Shown in pieces: positions 18,350 through 26,949 of a stretch of 64,000 nucleotides of DNA. The notes beneath the pieces were generated by a model. It searched no databases and was not told the DNA's origin. It worked only from the letters and a program-made list of their open reading frames with translations. Source of the DNA: Phycisphaerales bacterium (GTDB taxonomy: Bacteria > Planctomycetota > Phycisphaerae > Phycisphaerales > SM1A02); the NCBI GenBank assembly GCA_014238785.1, contig JABAAL010000047.1, forward strand, positions 1 through 64,000, given 5' to 3'. How positions within the stretch are numbered: the first letter of the stretch is position 1; every line of letters starts with the position of its first letter. The position numbers and the translations under genes are program-made.

Positions 18350-19632
18350 TGTGGTCAGAAATTGACACGTGGATTATTGTTATCGGTGCGCTCTGTGCAG
18401 CTGGTTGTGCAATTCCAGGAACCATTTTGGTCTTGCGGCGAATGAGTTTAATGGGCGATGCAATTAGCCACACAGTGCTTCCAGGTATTGCAATTGCTTT
18501 TTTGGTAACTGGAAGTCGAGATCCAATGGCCATGTTAATCGGGGCAGTTGTTGTTGGATTGCTTACAGCTTTTTTAGTGCAAGCAATTCAATCACTAGGC
18601 AAGGTAGAAGTTGGTGCATCCATGGGGATTGTATTTACGGTGCTGTTTGCGTTTGGTCTTGTGTTAATGCGACAGGCGGTGGATCATGTTGATATTGATC
18701 CTGACTGCGTGTTGTACGGTTCCATTGAGTTGGCTTGGTTTGACCAGGATCCTGATGGCCTTGGAATACCTCGCGGGGCAATTGTTAATGGTGTCATGTT
18801 GCTTGCAAATCTTATTGTCATGCTTCTTTTTTACAAGGAGTTTAAAATTACATCGTTTGATCCAGCGCTTGCAAAGTCGCAAGGTATCCATCCCTCGTTT
18901 ATGCACTATCTCCTTATGACGATGACCGCGGCGACAGCTGTTGCAGCGTTTGAAACGGTTGGCTCCATCCTTGTTGTTGCGATGTTCATAGTTCCACCAG
19001 CAACGGCGTATTTGCTTACCAACAGATACGGAATGATGTTTATACTTGCAATTGGGTTATCCATACTTGCAGCGGCACTGGGTCATGTGTCTGCAATCAC
19101 TGTTCCGACGTGGTTTGGATTTTCGGGCACAAGCACGGCTGGTGCAATGGCTGTTGCTACTGGTTTCTTATTTATTTGTGCGTGGGTTGCTTCGCCCAGC
19201 CAAGGGGTTCTCGCAAAATTGTGGCACAGAGCTTCAATGCGTTTGCGTGTAATTCGAGAGGATATCCTTGGAGTGTTGTGGAGACTTGAGGAAAGAGGGC
19301 AACAACAGTTGGATGCACTTCAACTTTCAGAGGCAATCGGCGCAACTCGTTGGATGGTTCTAGTTGCACTAAGGGGATTACAAAAAAAAGATTCAATCGC
19401 AAGAGAAGATGCGCATTGGTCCTTGACTGAGCGTGGAAGAATTCGTGCCACAAAGCTAGTCCGTGCACATCGACTGTGGGAAATCTATCTCGATAAACAT
19501 TTTCCTCAAGATAGTCATCAGTTACATCAATCTGCTGAGCGCTTAGAGCATGTAACAACTCCATCGATGTATTCTTCACTTGGAGATGCAAAGGAAGATC
19601 CACATGGGAGTAGAGTTCCTGGTGACGAATGA
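18346..19632 (+). CDS. second metal ABC permease, also with a DtxR/MntR-like C-terminal module
   Basis: A 428-aa fusion. Residues about 8-290 form an ABC-3 permease (M-G-D-A-I-S-H-T-V-L-P-G-I-A near residue 35). Residues about 295-428 repeat the DtxR-like module: winged helix (R-E-D-I-L-G-V-L-W-R-L-E-E), L-T-E-R-G-R, A-H-R-L-W-E-I-Y, S-A-E-R-L-E-H and D-P-H-G. The last three match the stand-alone MntR of this locus closely, so its ligand set looks more complete than in the first permease. With both permeases fused, the transporter would carry two cytoplasmic metal-sensing tails. The 4-bp ATGA overlap with the preceding gene fits co-translation. Confidence 0.85.
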   Translation: MMWSEIDTWIIVIGALCAAGCAIPGTILVLRRMSLMGDAISHTVLPGIAIAFLVTGSRDPMAMLIGAVVVGLLTAFLVQAIQSLGKVEVGASMGIVFTVLFAFGLVLMRQAVDHVDIDPDCVLYGSIELAWFDQDPDGLGIPRGAIVNGVMLLANLIVMLLFYKEFKITSFDPALAKSQGIHPSFMHYLLMTMTAATAVAAFETVGSILVVAMFIVPPATAYLLTNRYGMMFILAIGLSILAAALGHVSAITVPTWFGFSGTSTAGAMAVATGFLFICAWVASPSQGVLAKLWHRASMRLRVIREDILGVLWRLEERGQQQLDALQLSEAIGATRWMVLVALRGLQKKDSIAREDAHWSLTERGRIRATKLVRAHRLWEIYLDKHFPQDSHQLHQSAERLEHVTTPSMYSSLGDAKEDPHGSRVPGDE

Positions 19633-19644
19633 TGAAGAAGGTGG

Positions 19645-19650
19645 TATGCT
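19645..19650 (+). promoter_or_regulatory. -10-like TATGCT, leaderless start of the chagasin-like gene
   Basis: TATGCT ends 6 nt before ATG 19657. A weak -35 (GTGACG 19622-19627) is 17 bp upstream. Confidence 0.45.
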
Positions 19651-19656
19651 GATTGC

Positions 19657-20055
19657 ATGAAAACTATTTTCGTACTCATTTGTTTCTTCCTCCTTGCCTC
19701 TTGCTCTATTTTTTCTAAAGATGAAGGACTGGTTCATTTTAAGCCATTAACAGCCGTTGATACTGAACGAAAAGTGGTTTATTCTCAAAACCATCAGTTT
19801 AAAGTTATGTTGCCAAGTAATCCAACAACAGGATTTACATGGGTGGTGGCAATCGATAACCCAAATATAGTCTCAGTAAAAGATAGCAACTATGAGGCTC
19901 ATCCAAGCGGACGTGTTGGGGTTGGTGGCGAAACGACTTGGAAATTGGTAACGAAGGACAAAGGAAACGCGAAACTAACGTTTTCGTATCAAAGACCTTG
20001 GGAAGAAAACACCACACCGACTCGAGTTGTTCATTTTTCGATTAGTGTCCGCTAG
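19657..20055 (+). CDS. chagasin-like (I42) cysteine protease inhibitor, lipoprotein
   Basis: A 132-aa lipoprotein with lipobox L-A-S-C (Cys16). The I42 inhibitor motifs are in order: N-P-T-T-G-F-T-W near residue 55, a glycine-rich loop G-V-G-G-E near 90 and R-P-W-E near 113. In chagasin these three loops enter the active site of papain-family peptidases. A likely role is protection against secreted or host cysteine proteases in the envelope. It has its own -10 directly before the ATG and ends 14 bp inside the convergent glycosyltransferase gene. Confidence 0.85.
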   Translation: MKTIFVLICFFLLASCSIFSKDEGLVHFKPLTAVDTERKVVYSQNHQFKVMLPSNPTTGFTWVVAIDNPNIVSVKDSNYEAHPSGRVGVGGETTWKLVTKDKGNAKLTFSYQRPWEENTTPTRVVHFSISVR

Positions 20056-21193
20056 CAGCGGCTAAGTACATTTCTTCGTATCGCTCCGCAACGCTGTTTG
20101 TATCGAGCCATTCAAGAATATGCTTTCGCCCTTCCTCGCCCTTTGTTTTTAACAACGTTTTGTCTGATGTGAGCGTTAGGATGGCATCAGCGAATGCTTC
20201 TGCCGTTCTGTCCGCTATTACTGCTCCACCTTCTTCAAGTTCTTTCCAGATATCAGTGCCCTTAGTTCCTATCGCAGGCGTTTCGCAAAGCATAGCTTCT
20301 GGATACACAAGACCAAAGTTTTCTTGTTGAGTTGGAAGCGCAAAGATATCAGCCATTGCGTAGAGAGAGAGTTTTAAGGATCCAACGACCATTCCTAGAA
20401 AGGTAACGTTGTCACTAACACCTGCGACTTCGGCGCGTTTTTGAAGAGATTTGATGTATGCGTCCTCGCCGGTGCCGGCGATGAACACCCGAGTGGGGCA
20501 TCCCCTTTGTTTGAGAATTGCAGTTGCATCGATCAACGTTTCAATAGATTTCTTTTCATGAACTCTACTTAGAAAAAGTATTGTTGGCTCCTCTGCAAGT
20601 CCGTATTTGTCGATGGCTTCCTGCGGGCTAGGTATTTCATTGTACGGCTCTAAATCGACAATGTATGGAATGACCGCAATGTTCGAGTGCTTGAGCCATT
20701 TTTCAGATTGACTTTTCTCAGCTTCTGCAGTTGTGAGAAAAGTATTTGCGCCTCGAATTAAAATCCTTCCTGCGGTTGCTAGATAAAACTTCTTTTTTAA
20801 CCCGCGTTGTTCCATGCACCAATCGTCGAGCATGCCATGCGTGCTAAGTACCCAAGGCGTCCCAACAGAATCGCATGCTTTTGCCATTTGTGGATTTGAT
20901 GGCATCCACATCGCGTGGATATGTGTGACGTCGGCGTCTTTTGCGACTTCAGCAGCAATTGCAATTTGTTGTTTTGTTAATCGCTTCCCTGTTTTTTGAA
21001 GTGGTCCAAGAAGTTTAATTGTTGGCGTATTTGGTTCACCATCTTTCCACGATTGAGGAGCATCTGCGTCGTCACAAGTAAGCCATGTCACTTCGTGGCC
21101 TCGACGAGCTAGGACCGTACAGAAATCAATTGCGGCTCGGACTGTTCCGCCTTCGGTAAAACGTGTTGTTGGGAAATAGTGTACTAGTTTCAT
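20042..21193 (-). CDS. GT4 family glycosyltransferase
   Basis: A 383-aa GT-B glycosyltransferase with an N-terminal acceptor domain (F-T-E-G-G-T-V-R-A-A near residue 13) and a C-terminal nucleotide-sugar domain. The latter has F-L-S-R-V-H-E-K-K-S near 210, G-T-G-E-D near 245 and the E-x7-E motif (P-E-A-M-L-C-E-T-P) near 305. Such retaining enzymes build polysaccharides or glycolipids at the inner membrane. It is the last gene of a minus-strand operon, 5 bp behind the sulfotransferase, so sulfated glycan assembly is a reasonable inference. Confidence 0.88.
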   Translation of the reverse strand: MKLVHYFPTTRFTEGGTVRAAIDFCTVLARRGHEVTWLTCDDADAPQSWKDGEPNTPTIKLLGPLQKTGKRLTKQQIAIAAEVAKDADVTHIHAMWMPSNPQMAKACDSVGTPWVLSTHGMLDDWCMEQRGLKKKFYLATAGRILIRGANTFLTTAEAEKSQSEKWLKHSNIAVIPYIVDLEPYNEIPSPQEAIDKYGLAEEPTILFLSRVHEKKSIETLIDATAILKQRGCPTRVFIAGTGEDAYIKSLQKRAEVAGVSDNVTFLGMVVGSLKLSLYAMADIFALPTQQENFGLVYPEAMLCETPAIGTKGTDIWKELEEGGAVIADRTAEAFADAILTLTSDKTLLKTKGEEGRKHILEWLDTNSVAERYEEMYLAAASGH

Positions 21194-21198
21194 TGATT

Positions 21199-22116
21199 CT
21201 ATTTGCTTTCTTTGGTAATCCAGGAATCATTTGTTTCATACTCATTTTCAATGAGAAAGTCGGAAAGTAATCTTCCGTATTGATCACGAAGTTCGGGAGT
21301 GAAGTGGTTTTTCCAATCCCCAGCAACACCCTTCCTTGCAAAAGAAGTATTTGAGGATTCGCCGATACTTCTACCTCCACTCATATTTTTGAAACTGTGT
21401 TTTTCTACAAGGGCAGTTATTGTTTCAATGGAATTGTCTAGCTCAAAGAGCGTGGCAACGTTAGTCATCCCCGCAATAGGATCCAAAAGCATGTCTTCGT
21501 AACGAAGTTGAATTGAGTGTTTAGGATTTGCATTTTTCTTCCACGAATGCACCCATTTAATATATGCAGGAAGCATTCGGATGGCAAAAACAGATAAACC
21601 TTCTTGAACACTTTTATTGTGGTGTCTTTTGTGTTCGGGATGCCATGGAGTATTGTGTACGTAGAAATGGTAACTCACTGCTACGTCCCGAAGGTCACGG
21701 TGCAATAGCACGTAATTGATTTTTGCATCTTCAAGTATTTTGACATTGTTCACTGAGCCATGACAGTGCATTTTAGTTAAAACCAGCATCTCTTTCATGT
21801 TGTCAAACATACCAACCGGCATCTCAAAATCATGACTGCCTCCGGTTGCTAATTCGTGTTTTGCAATTGCAGGCAGTAAATACTCGTGATAGCCAGCATA
21901 ACTTGCGACCATTTTTTCGATCCAGGTCGAACCACTTTTTGGTAGTCCTGCTATGAAAAGAATTGGCTGTGGATATCGAGTGCCGAATTCTTTAAATCCT
22001 TTTTTGCACGCCTTGAGTTGATTCCGGCCTCGCATCGGGACAGTGATTCGTTTTCCAAATCGAGTTGCCCAAGGGGGCAGTTTTCTTGCAATTGATTCGA
22101 GTTTTTTTAGGGTCAT
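21199..22116 (-). CDS. sulfotransferase domain protein
   Basis: A 305-aa PAPS-dependent sulfotransferase. The 5'-phosphosulfate loop G-L-P-K-S-G-S-T-W lies near residue 58 and the 3'-phosphate site (H-R-D-L-R-D-V-A-V-S-Y) near 140. A late R-x-G-V-A-G-D-W-K-N motif near 265 matches the third conserved segment. Basic residues dominate the N-terminus. The neighbouring glycosyltransferase suggests a glycan acceptor, which sequence alone cannot confirm. It lies 18 bp behind the transglutaminase-like gene. Confidence 0.87.
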   Translation of the reverse strand: MTLKKLESIARKLPPWATRFGKRITVPMRGRNQLKACKKGFKEFGTRYPQPILFIAGLPKSGSTWIEKMVASYAGYHEYLLPAIAKHELATGGSHDFEMPVGMFDNMKEMLVLTKMHCHGSVNNVKILEDAKINYVLLHRDLRDVAVSYHFYVHNTPWHPEHKRHHNKSVQEGLSVFAIRMLPAYIKWVHSWKKNANPKHSIQLRYEDMLLDPIAGMTNVATLFELDNSIETITALVEKHSFKNMSGGRSIGESSNTSFARKGVAGDWKNHFTPELRDQYGRLLSDFLIENEYETNDSWITKESK

Positions 22117-22134
22117 GCAGATTGAATCAATTAG

Positions 22135-22986
22135 TTAAAGATCAACAATTTTATATCGCTTATCCACTACACCATGAAGACGATCTTGCGGGACACGACC
22201 AATTGGCCATAAATCAGTGAGCTCTATCAAAATCCAATCTTTGCCTTTGTGGAGAATAGTTTGGTCGTCTTGGTTTGGACTCAATTGGACACCGGCAAAC
22301 AAATGTTCGTCCATAACAATGAAACATACTTCAGCTAGATTGATACTTTGAACTAGCGCGGCAAAAAGCAAACTTTTGGAATCGCAATCTCCCCAACCTA
22401 GCGATAGCGTTTCAAGAGGCATCATTGCGCCAGCTGTGAGTATTTTTTCGCCCTCTTCATTTACCCGATGATCTGGTGGCACGCGGTACTCAAGCGATTG
22501 GACAAACGATGCAAATGCACCGATGAGATCTCTTCTAGAACGGTATCCCTTTCGCCTTGCAGTGCTTCTTATTCGTTTTGCAATATCGGTTATCGAACGA
22601 TTGCTTTGATGTATTACCCAGTCGTAATCGACGCTGAAACGGTTCCCGTCTTCGAGCATGAGAATCCCATGATTTGCCGATTTGGCTTTCAGTTGTTTTT
22701 GTTTTTTGGCAAGGTCGTTTTCGTCAGAGTACGTAAATGTAGTCCACACTTTTGGAACGCCAAATGAACTAATTGCATATTCGACGTCTGTAGGATTTAT
22801 AGTAACTTTACACTCTAGCTCCTGCATGGAACTTCCTTGCTGAACAACGGCGACATCGCCTTCCCAACGTAGCACTTTCCGTGTGTTTATATCTTCCCAA
22901 ACAAAGGTGGTTCTGGACATCGCAAAAGTTGTGCCGTGGGTAGCGGCAAGTGCGAGTCCAACAATGATAGTGTTACTTCGAAACAT
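22135..22986 (-). CDS. transglutaminase-like exported protein
   Basis: A 283-aa protein. ATG 22986 gives a signal peptide (about residues 1-20); the open frame extends further upstream but lacks a signal there. The C-terminal half has the transglutaminase-like triad: Cys in G-W-G-D-C-D-S-K-S, His in D-E-H-L-F-A-G and Asp in E-L-T-D-L-W. The N-terminal half is unassigned. The fold is used by peptidases and crosslinking enzymes; the target is unknown. It overlaps the upstream threonine aldolase gene by 14 bp, so the two are probably co-expressed. Confidence 0.65.
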   Translation of the reverse strand: MFRSNTIIVGLALAATHGTTFAMSRTTFVWEDINTRKVLRWEGDVAVVQQGSSMQELECKVTINPTDVEYAISSFGVPKVWTTFTYSDENDLAKKQKQLKAKSANHGILMLEDGNRFSVDYDWVIHQSNRSITDIAKRIRSTARRKGYRSRRDLIGAFASFVQSLEYRVPPDHRVNEEGEKILTAGAMMPLETLSLGWGDCDSKSLLFAALVQSINLAEVCFIVMDEHLFAGVQLSPNQDDQTILHKGKDWILIELTDLWPIGRVPQDRLHGVVDKRYKIVDL

Positions 22987-24022
22987 GTTTGCAGATATCG
23001 GCTGTGATTTGAATCGCTCTTTCGATTTCTGGTTCTGTAACATCCAAGTGCGTTACGAATCGAATTCTTTGCGAATCAAGGGCTTCAGCGAGTACTCCGT
23101 TCTCCCATAATTTTCGGCAAAAAGAAGCCCCATCTCCAAGCATTTTATCAATATCGAAGAATACAAGGTTCGTATCGGTGGTTTCGGCATCACAGGCGAC
23201 ACCATCAATGGCATGAAGGCCTCTTGCGAGAGTTTTTGCGTGGATATGATCAGTTTTTAGTCGCTCTAGATGGTTATCTAGGGCAAAATTTGCCGCGCCG
23301 GCGAGAATACCGGATTGGCGCATAGTTCCACCGAACATCTTTCTAAATCGACGAACTGCGTGGATAGTTTCCTTGTTCCCAACGACTATGGATCCTGCAG
23401 GGCAGCCGAGCCCTTTTGAGAAGCACGCAGAAATAGTATCAAACGGCGCACCCCAAGTAGCTGCATCGAGTTCGGATTCAATAATTGCATGCCAAATTCT
23501 TGCACCATCAAGATGCGTGTGTAGTCCGAGGGAATGGGAGACCTCACAGACATCTCTGAGTTGTTGGATGGGCCAAATCGAACCTCCTCCTCTGTTGTGC
23601 GTGTTTTCGAGCGATACAAGGCTGCTTCGTCCGAAATGGAAATCATCTGGGCGAAAAAGTTCTTTGACGTCATCTGGAGTAAAAAACCCACGAGCCCCTT
23701 CGACAATAGCAAAGCTGCACCCACTTAATGCCGCAGCGCCACCCGCTTCATACCGCACGATGTGGCTTTCTCCGTGAATAATAATTTCATCACCCGGCTG
23801 AGTTTGTGACCGAATCGCAAGTTGGTTTGCCATCGTGCCAGAAGGGACAAAGCATGCATCTTTCTTCCCAAATAAAGCGGCACAGCGTTCTTGCAATGCA
23901 TTGACAGTCGGGTCATCTCCCCAAACGTCATCACCAAGTGGGGCTTCCATCATTGCATTTCGCATTGCAAGTGTCGGTTGGGTTACGGTATCACTCCGTA
24001 AGTCAATTGGTTTGTTTGTCAT
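22973..24022 (-). CDS. ltaE: low-specificity L-threonine aldolase
   Basis: A 349-aa PLP enzyme cleaving threonine and allo-threonine to glycine and acetaldehyde. It starts L-R-S-D-T-V-T-Q-P, shows [16 protein letters not shown], and the PLP-binding lysine in F-S-K-G-L-G-C-P near residue 190. Start 24022 was chosen over 24046 because TACAAT lies 7 nt before it and no conserved sequence precedes the L-R-S-D block. It leads the operon ltaE - transglutaminase-like - sulfotransferase - GT4, an odd grouping. Confidence 0.9.
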   Translation of the reverse strand: MTNKPIDLRSDTVTQPTLAMRNAMMEAPLGDDVWGDDPTVNALQERCAALFGKKDACFVPSGTMANQLAIRSQTQPGDEIIIHGESHIVRYEAGGAAALSGCSFAIVEGARGFFTPDDVKELFRPDDFHFGRSSLVSLENTHNRGGGSIWPIQQLRDVCEVSHSLGLHTHLDGARIWHAIIESELDAATWGAPFDTISACFSKGLGCPAGSIVVGNKETIHAVRRFRKMFGGTMRQSGILAGAANFALDNHLERLKTDHIHAKTLARGLHAIDGVACDAETTDTNLVFFDIDKMLGDGASFCRKLWENGVLAEALDSQRIRFVTHLDVTEPEIERAIQITADICKHVSK

Positions 24023-24029
24023 ACATTTG

Positions 24030-24035
24030 ATTGTA
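24030..24035 (-). promoter_or_regulatory. -10-like TACAAT, leaderless start of ltaE
   Basis: On the minus strand TACAAT ends 7 nt before the ATG whose complement is 24020-24022. No convincing -35 is seen. Confidence 0.45.
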
Positions 24036-24063
24036 GACAGAGCCAACGATTTCTGGGTACTAT
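24034..24063 (+). promoter_or_regulatory. promoter of the HdeD-like gene, leaderless
   Basis: TAGACA 24034-24039, an 18-bp spacer, TACTAT 24058-24063, then ATG 24070 after 6 nt. Confidence 0.5.
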
Positions 24064-24069
24064 GAATAT

Positions 24070-24600
24070 ATGATTAATTGGAAATGGTTTATTGTTGAAG
24101 GCGCAGTCCTCTTTGTACTGGGTATTTTGGCTATCGCAAGCCCCGGCATTGCAGCAGAAGCGATTGTCATGTTTATAGGTTGGCTTTTACTCTTTGTGGG
24201 CGGTTTTGCAATTTTGGGTGGTGTAACATCGCAATCGGGACCGCGGGCACCCGTCTCACTTGCAGGAGGACTCTTTGCAGTTATTTTTGGATTGATTTTT
24301 TTATTGATGCCCTCGCCTGCACTCGCAACTATTACAGTCGTACTTGCAATCTTCTTTTTGATGACAGGATTTGCTGAAATTTCATCTTCGATGGCGTTGC
24401 GATCTTCTGGTGGGCATGCAAATCACTGGGGCTTGGCATTCTTTAGTGGCCTCATTGGGGTCATGCTCGGTGTGATTATGTTGGCAATGTGGCCAAGTTC
24501 GTATGAAATTATTGGGTTGTTTCTTGGGATTAATTTTTTACTAAGTGGTTCCTATCTATTGTCGTTGGGTTGGTTTTTTAGTCACGCGCCAGCACATTGA
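24070..24600 (+). CDS. HdeD/DUF308 family membrane protein
   Basis: A 176-aa inner-membrane protein of six helices in three hairpin repeats, glycine- and alanine-rich. Its pattern (W-L-L-L-F-V-G-G-F, a glycine-rich hinge, S-P-A-L-A-T-I-T) matches DUF308/HdeD proteins, linked in enterobacteria to acid resistance; the biochemical role is unknown. It ends 3 bp before the ClC gene ATG, so the two may form a pH- or chloride-related pair. Confidence 0.78.
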   Translation: MINWKWFIVEGAVLFVLGILAIASPGIAAEAIVMFIGWLLLFVGGFAILGGVTSQSGPRAPVSLAGGLFAVIFGLIFLLMPSPALATITVVLAIFFLMTGFAEISSSMALRSSGGHANHWGLAFFSGLIGVMLGVIMLAMWPSSYEIIGLFLGINFLLSGSYLLSLGWFFSHAPAH

Positions 24601-24603
24601 TTG

Positions 24604-25902
24604 ATGACACGTGAACCAGTAAAAAGACTATCACCGCTTGCTTGGGTTGTTGTTTTATTTGCTGCTGGGTTAACAGGATTAGTTGCCTATTATTTTGCTT
24701 TTGCGGGGAAGCAGTCAGAACATCTTCGAGAATGGTTAATGCAAAACCAATCTTGGGCAGTCTATCTCTTGCCTGCTATTGGCTTGGTTACCATTACCCT
24801 GTTGAGAGTTCGTTTTTTTCGCGGTACCGAAGGTACAGGCATTCCGCAAACGATTGCTGCGTTGCAATTTGAAGACGAGGGAGAGCGACAAAAATTATTA
24901 TCACCGAAAATTTTGTTTGGAAAAATAATTTTGACCACCCTTGGTTTATGTAGCGGGGCATCTATGGGTCGAGAAGGCCCAACAGTTCAAGCAGGCGCTT
25001 GCATCATGTATTACTGCAAAAGAATTCTACATGTGCCTCAGCACTTGGCCCAAAAAGGCTTGATTGTAGCTGGTGGAGCAGCTGGAATTGCCGCCGCGTT
25101 TAACGCACCAGTTGCAGGCATTGTTTTTTCGATTGAAGAAATAGGAAGATCATTTGATAAGCGAAACGTAAGTGTATTACTTTCAGTTGTCATCGTTGCT
25201 TGTGCGGTATGTGTTGGTTTCTTTGGCGAGTATTGGTTTTATGGTGAGGTTCAGTTGTTTGAAGTGACCCATGCAGAGTGGCTCATGGTTCCAGTTATTT
25301 CAATTGGGATGGGACTCCTTGGTGGATTTTTTTCCCATGCCATAGTTTGCATTTTCCCGAAGGTAATGAAGGGTATGCTTAAACGGCCTATTATTGTTCC
25401 GTTGTGCATTGGACTAGCAATAGGATTCCTAGGATGGTTGTCTTCTGGTCAGACGCTTGGCACTGGTTTTCTTGAAGCAAAGGGCATGCTCATTCATGGA
25501 AATGAAATGGATTGGTATTACGCGCCGCTTCGACTGCTTGCAACAGCACTCACGTTACTCAGTGGAATCCCCGGTGGATTGTTTGATCCGTCGTTGTCTG
25601 CAGGCGCAGGATTTGGTCAGTGGTTTACAAGTTTGGCGCAGAGTTTTGAGTGGACAGCAAGCGTCGATTCCAAAATCATCATGATGATTGCAATGGCATG
25701 TTTTTTTTCAGCCGTTGTGCAAAGTCCCGTGACCGCTGTTGTGATTATGGTTGAAATGACAGACTCGGTACACGCAACGATGCCAATGCTAGCAGGGGCG
25801 TTGATTGCGTATGCCATATCGAAACGCATTTGTACTTGTTCGATATATGTATCTCTTGCGAAGAGTTATTTCAAAGATAGTTGTGACGAACTGCCACGTT
25901 GA
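24604..25902 (+). CDS. ClC family chloride channel or H+/Cl- antiporter
   Basis: A 432-aa membrane protein with the three ClC selectivity motifs: G-T-G-I-P near residue 79, G-R-E-G-P near 121 and G-I-P-G-G-L-F-D-P near 325. The gating glutamate in G-R-E-G-P is present. At the position of the internal proton glutamate of EcClC I cannot be sure of the residue, so channel versus antiporter is open. No C-terminal CBS domains are seen. Start ATG 24604 is used; TTG 24601 is in frame. Its 3' end overlaps the convergent sigma-region-4-like gene by 37 bp. Confidence 0.9.
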   Translation: MTREPVKRLSPLAWVVVLFAAGLTGLVAYYFAFAGKQSEHLREWLMQNQSWAVYLLPAIGLVTITLLRVRFFRGTEGTGIPQTIAALQFEDEGERQKLLSPKILFGKIILTTLGLCSGASMGREGPTVQAGACIMYYCKRILHVPQHLAQKGLIVAGGAAGIAAAFNAPVAGIVFSIEEIGRSFDKRNVSVLLSVVIVACAVCVGFFGEYWFYGEVQLFEVTHAEWLMVPVISIGMGLLGGFFSHAIVCIFPKVMKGMLKRPIIVPLCIGLAIGFLGWLSSGQTLGTGFLEAKGMLIHGNEMDWYYAPLRLLATALTLLSGIPGGLFDPSLSAGAGFGQWFTSLAQSFEWTASVDSKIIMMIAMACFFSAVVQSPVTAVVIMVEMTDSVHATMPMLAGALIAYAISKRICTCSIYVSLAKSYFKDSCDELPR

Positions 25903-26177
25903 GATGCTTGCATTGATTCGCGAGCAATCTTTCGTAATCGTTGAACTCTGCAAAGTACATCGCTCATTGACATGTTGAGGACAACATGGATTTCCCATGG
26001 GGAAAGACGTTCTGCAAAATGGAGCGCAAGAACTTGCCTATCGGTCCACGACAGATTTGAAAAGAACGTGCCGAGTCGATCATCGTATTGATCGGTTTGG
26101 AGCCGAAATGGTATTGTGTTGTTCGTTGGTAACGATGGTGGACCAATATGTCCAAGTGGAGATGTGTCGGCGATCAT
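25866..26177 (-). CDS. stand-alone sigma-70 region-4-like helix-turn-helix protein
   Basis: A 103-aa protein (114 aa if the ATG at 26210 is used). The N-terminal 40 residues are low-complexity. Residues about 50-95 match sigma factor region 4, with L-S-W-T-D-R-Q-V-L-A-L-H-F, then S-P-W-E-I-H-V-V-L-N-M-S, then D-V-L-C-R-V-Q-R. It has no region 2, so it cannot be a full sigma factor. It may be a truncated sigma factor or a small DNA-binding regulator. The function is not known. Confidence 0.5.
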   Translation of the reverse strand: MIADTSPLGHIGPPSLPTNNTIPFRLQTDQYDDRLGTFFSNLSWTDRQVLALHFAERLSPWEIHVVLNMSMSDVLCRVQRLRKIARESMQASQRGSSSQLSLK

Positions 26178-26323
26178 GGGCGACTTCCTGTCTTGTTGAG
26201 AAGCCAGCACTCCGCTGGCTCATTGAGATAAGCACGCAACACTTCAATTTCATTCAGAAAAAAATAAATGGAATACAGCAAAGAAAAGTGAAAAGAAAGG
26301 TTAGAAAAGCGATTGTCTCTCTT

Positions 26324-26417
26324 GGTGGCACGGAAGCCACCTTACTTAAACTCCTCTCTCTTTCTTCCTCCTTTCCTCTGCGAGCCTACGCCAAAAGCGT
26401 GGGCTCGCGGCGTTTTT
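26324..26417 (+). ncRNA. candidate small RNA ending in an intrinsic terminator
   Basis: In order on the plus strand: hairpin GGTGGC/GCCACC with a 6-nt loop (26324-26341), about 38 unpaired nt that are almost all C and U with anti-Shine-Dalgarno-like runs such as CCUCCUUUCC, and a terminator hairpin with U-tract. This is the design of many trans-acting bacterial sRNAs. The 5' end is undefined because no clear promoter is visible. Confidence 0.35.
26380..26417 (+). terminator. intrinsic terminator, 12-pair stem
   Basis: GCGAGCC-T-ACGC pairs with GCGT-G-GGCTCGC (one T:G pair) around a CAAAA loop. It is followed by GGCG and TTTTT at 26413-26417. It has no upstream plus-strand gene closer than the ClC gene about 480 bp away. 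Confidence 0.7.
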
Positions 26418-26472
26418 AGCCTATAAACGAGGTTTATTAGACTTTGGAACCAATCAATCCAAAAATAAAAAT

Positions 26473-26494
26473 ATTCCTCGGAGGAATTTTTTTT
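26473..26494. terminator. bidirectional terminator-like palindrome
   Basis: ATTCCTCGGAGGAAT is a perfect 15-nt palindrome around one base, followed by eight Ts on the plus strand and preceded by an A-rich run, so it reads as a terminator on both strands. On the minus strand it lies about 80 bp behind the PilZ gene stop. Confidence 0.55.
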
Positions 26495-26571
26495 GAAGAG
26501 GGTGAAAGTTCCAAATATAGCCCTAGGTGAGGAATTGTGGCCTCTTAGTTACGCTGCGAAACTTGTCAGGA

Positions 26572-26895
26572 TTAGGAACCGAAGAACCAAATGCCGCAGT
26601 GGTAGCCATCATCGTCGGGAGTAGTGCTGCTCCACGCAACCATCATTGGTTGGTGTACAGTGGTGCCTTCGGGCAAATAACGAGTAATTACCCCCGTCAT
26701 CCCCTCAGATAGGGGAAATTGCGAAATAATACGCATGCCACCTTCGCTTCGATCAACAACTCGATACCGGACTGGGGTATCAAAATCGTGACTCCACCGA
26801 AGAACGGCTTCGCCTTGATACTCTGTACGAGTACGATCGCGGCGGTTTTGGTTAGCTGAGGTAAGTTCAGATGTAATACTTGGGTCATGGATCAT
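26572..26895 (-). CDS. PilZ domain protein
   Basis: A 107-aa protein made almost wholly of one PilZ domain, the common cyclic-di-GMP receptor. The first motif is an Arg-rich R-R-D-R-T-R near residue 18; the second, D-R-S-E-G-G, is near 48 and matches D/N-x-S-x-x-G. Both ligand-contact motifs are therefore present. It ends with a short beta-strand typical of the family. It is monocistronic and separate from the pilus operon, but with the two HD-GYP proteins it suggests active cyclic-di-GMP signalling. Confidence 0.82.
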   Translation of the reverse strand: MIHDPSITSELTSANQNRRDRTRTEYQGEAVLRWSHDFDTPVRYRVVDRSEGGMRIISQFPLSEGMTGVITRYLPEGTTVHQPMMVAWSSTTPDDDGYHCGIWFFGS

Positions 26896-26949
26896 ATTCC
26901 CAAGGTCGGTCGCTTTTGTCGCCGACTTAACATGTTGTAAAAGAATTAC

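Larger units (their letters stand above)
26178..26571. other. 394-bp non-coding stretch with RNA-like structure
   Basis: No protein frame is supported between the sigma-like gene and the PilZ gene. It holds a 6-bp hairpin (26324-26341), a pyrimidine-rich run (26342-26379), a strong terminator hairpin (26380-26417) and a second terminator-like palindrome (26473-26494). A purine-rich tract lies at 26256-26312. Confidence 0.6.
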
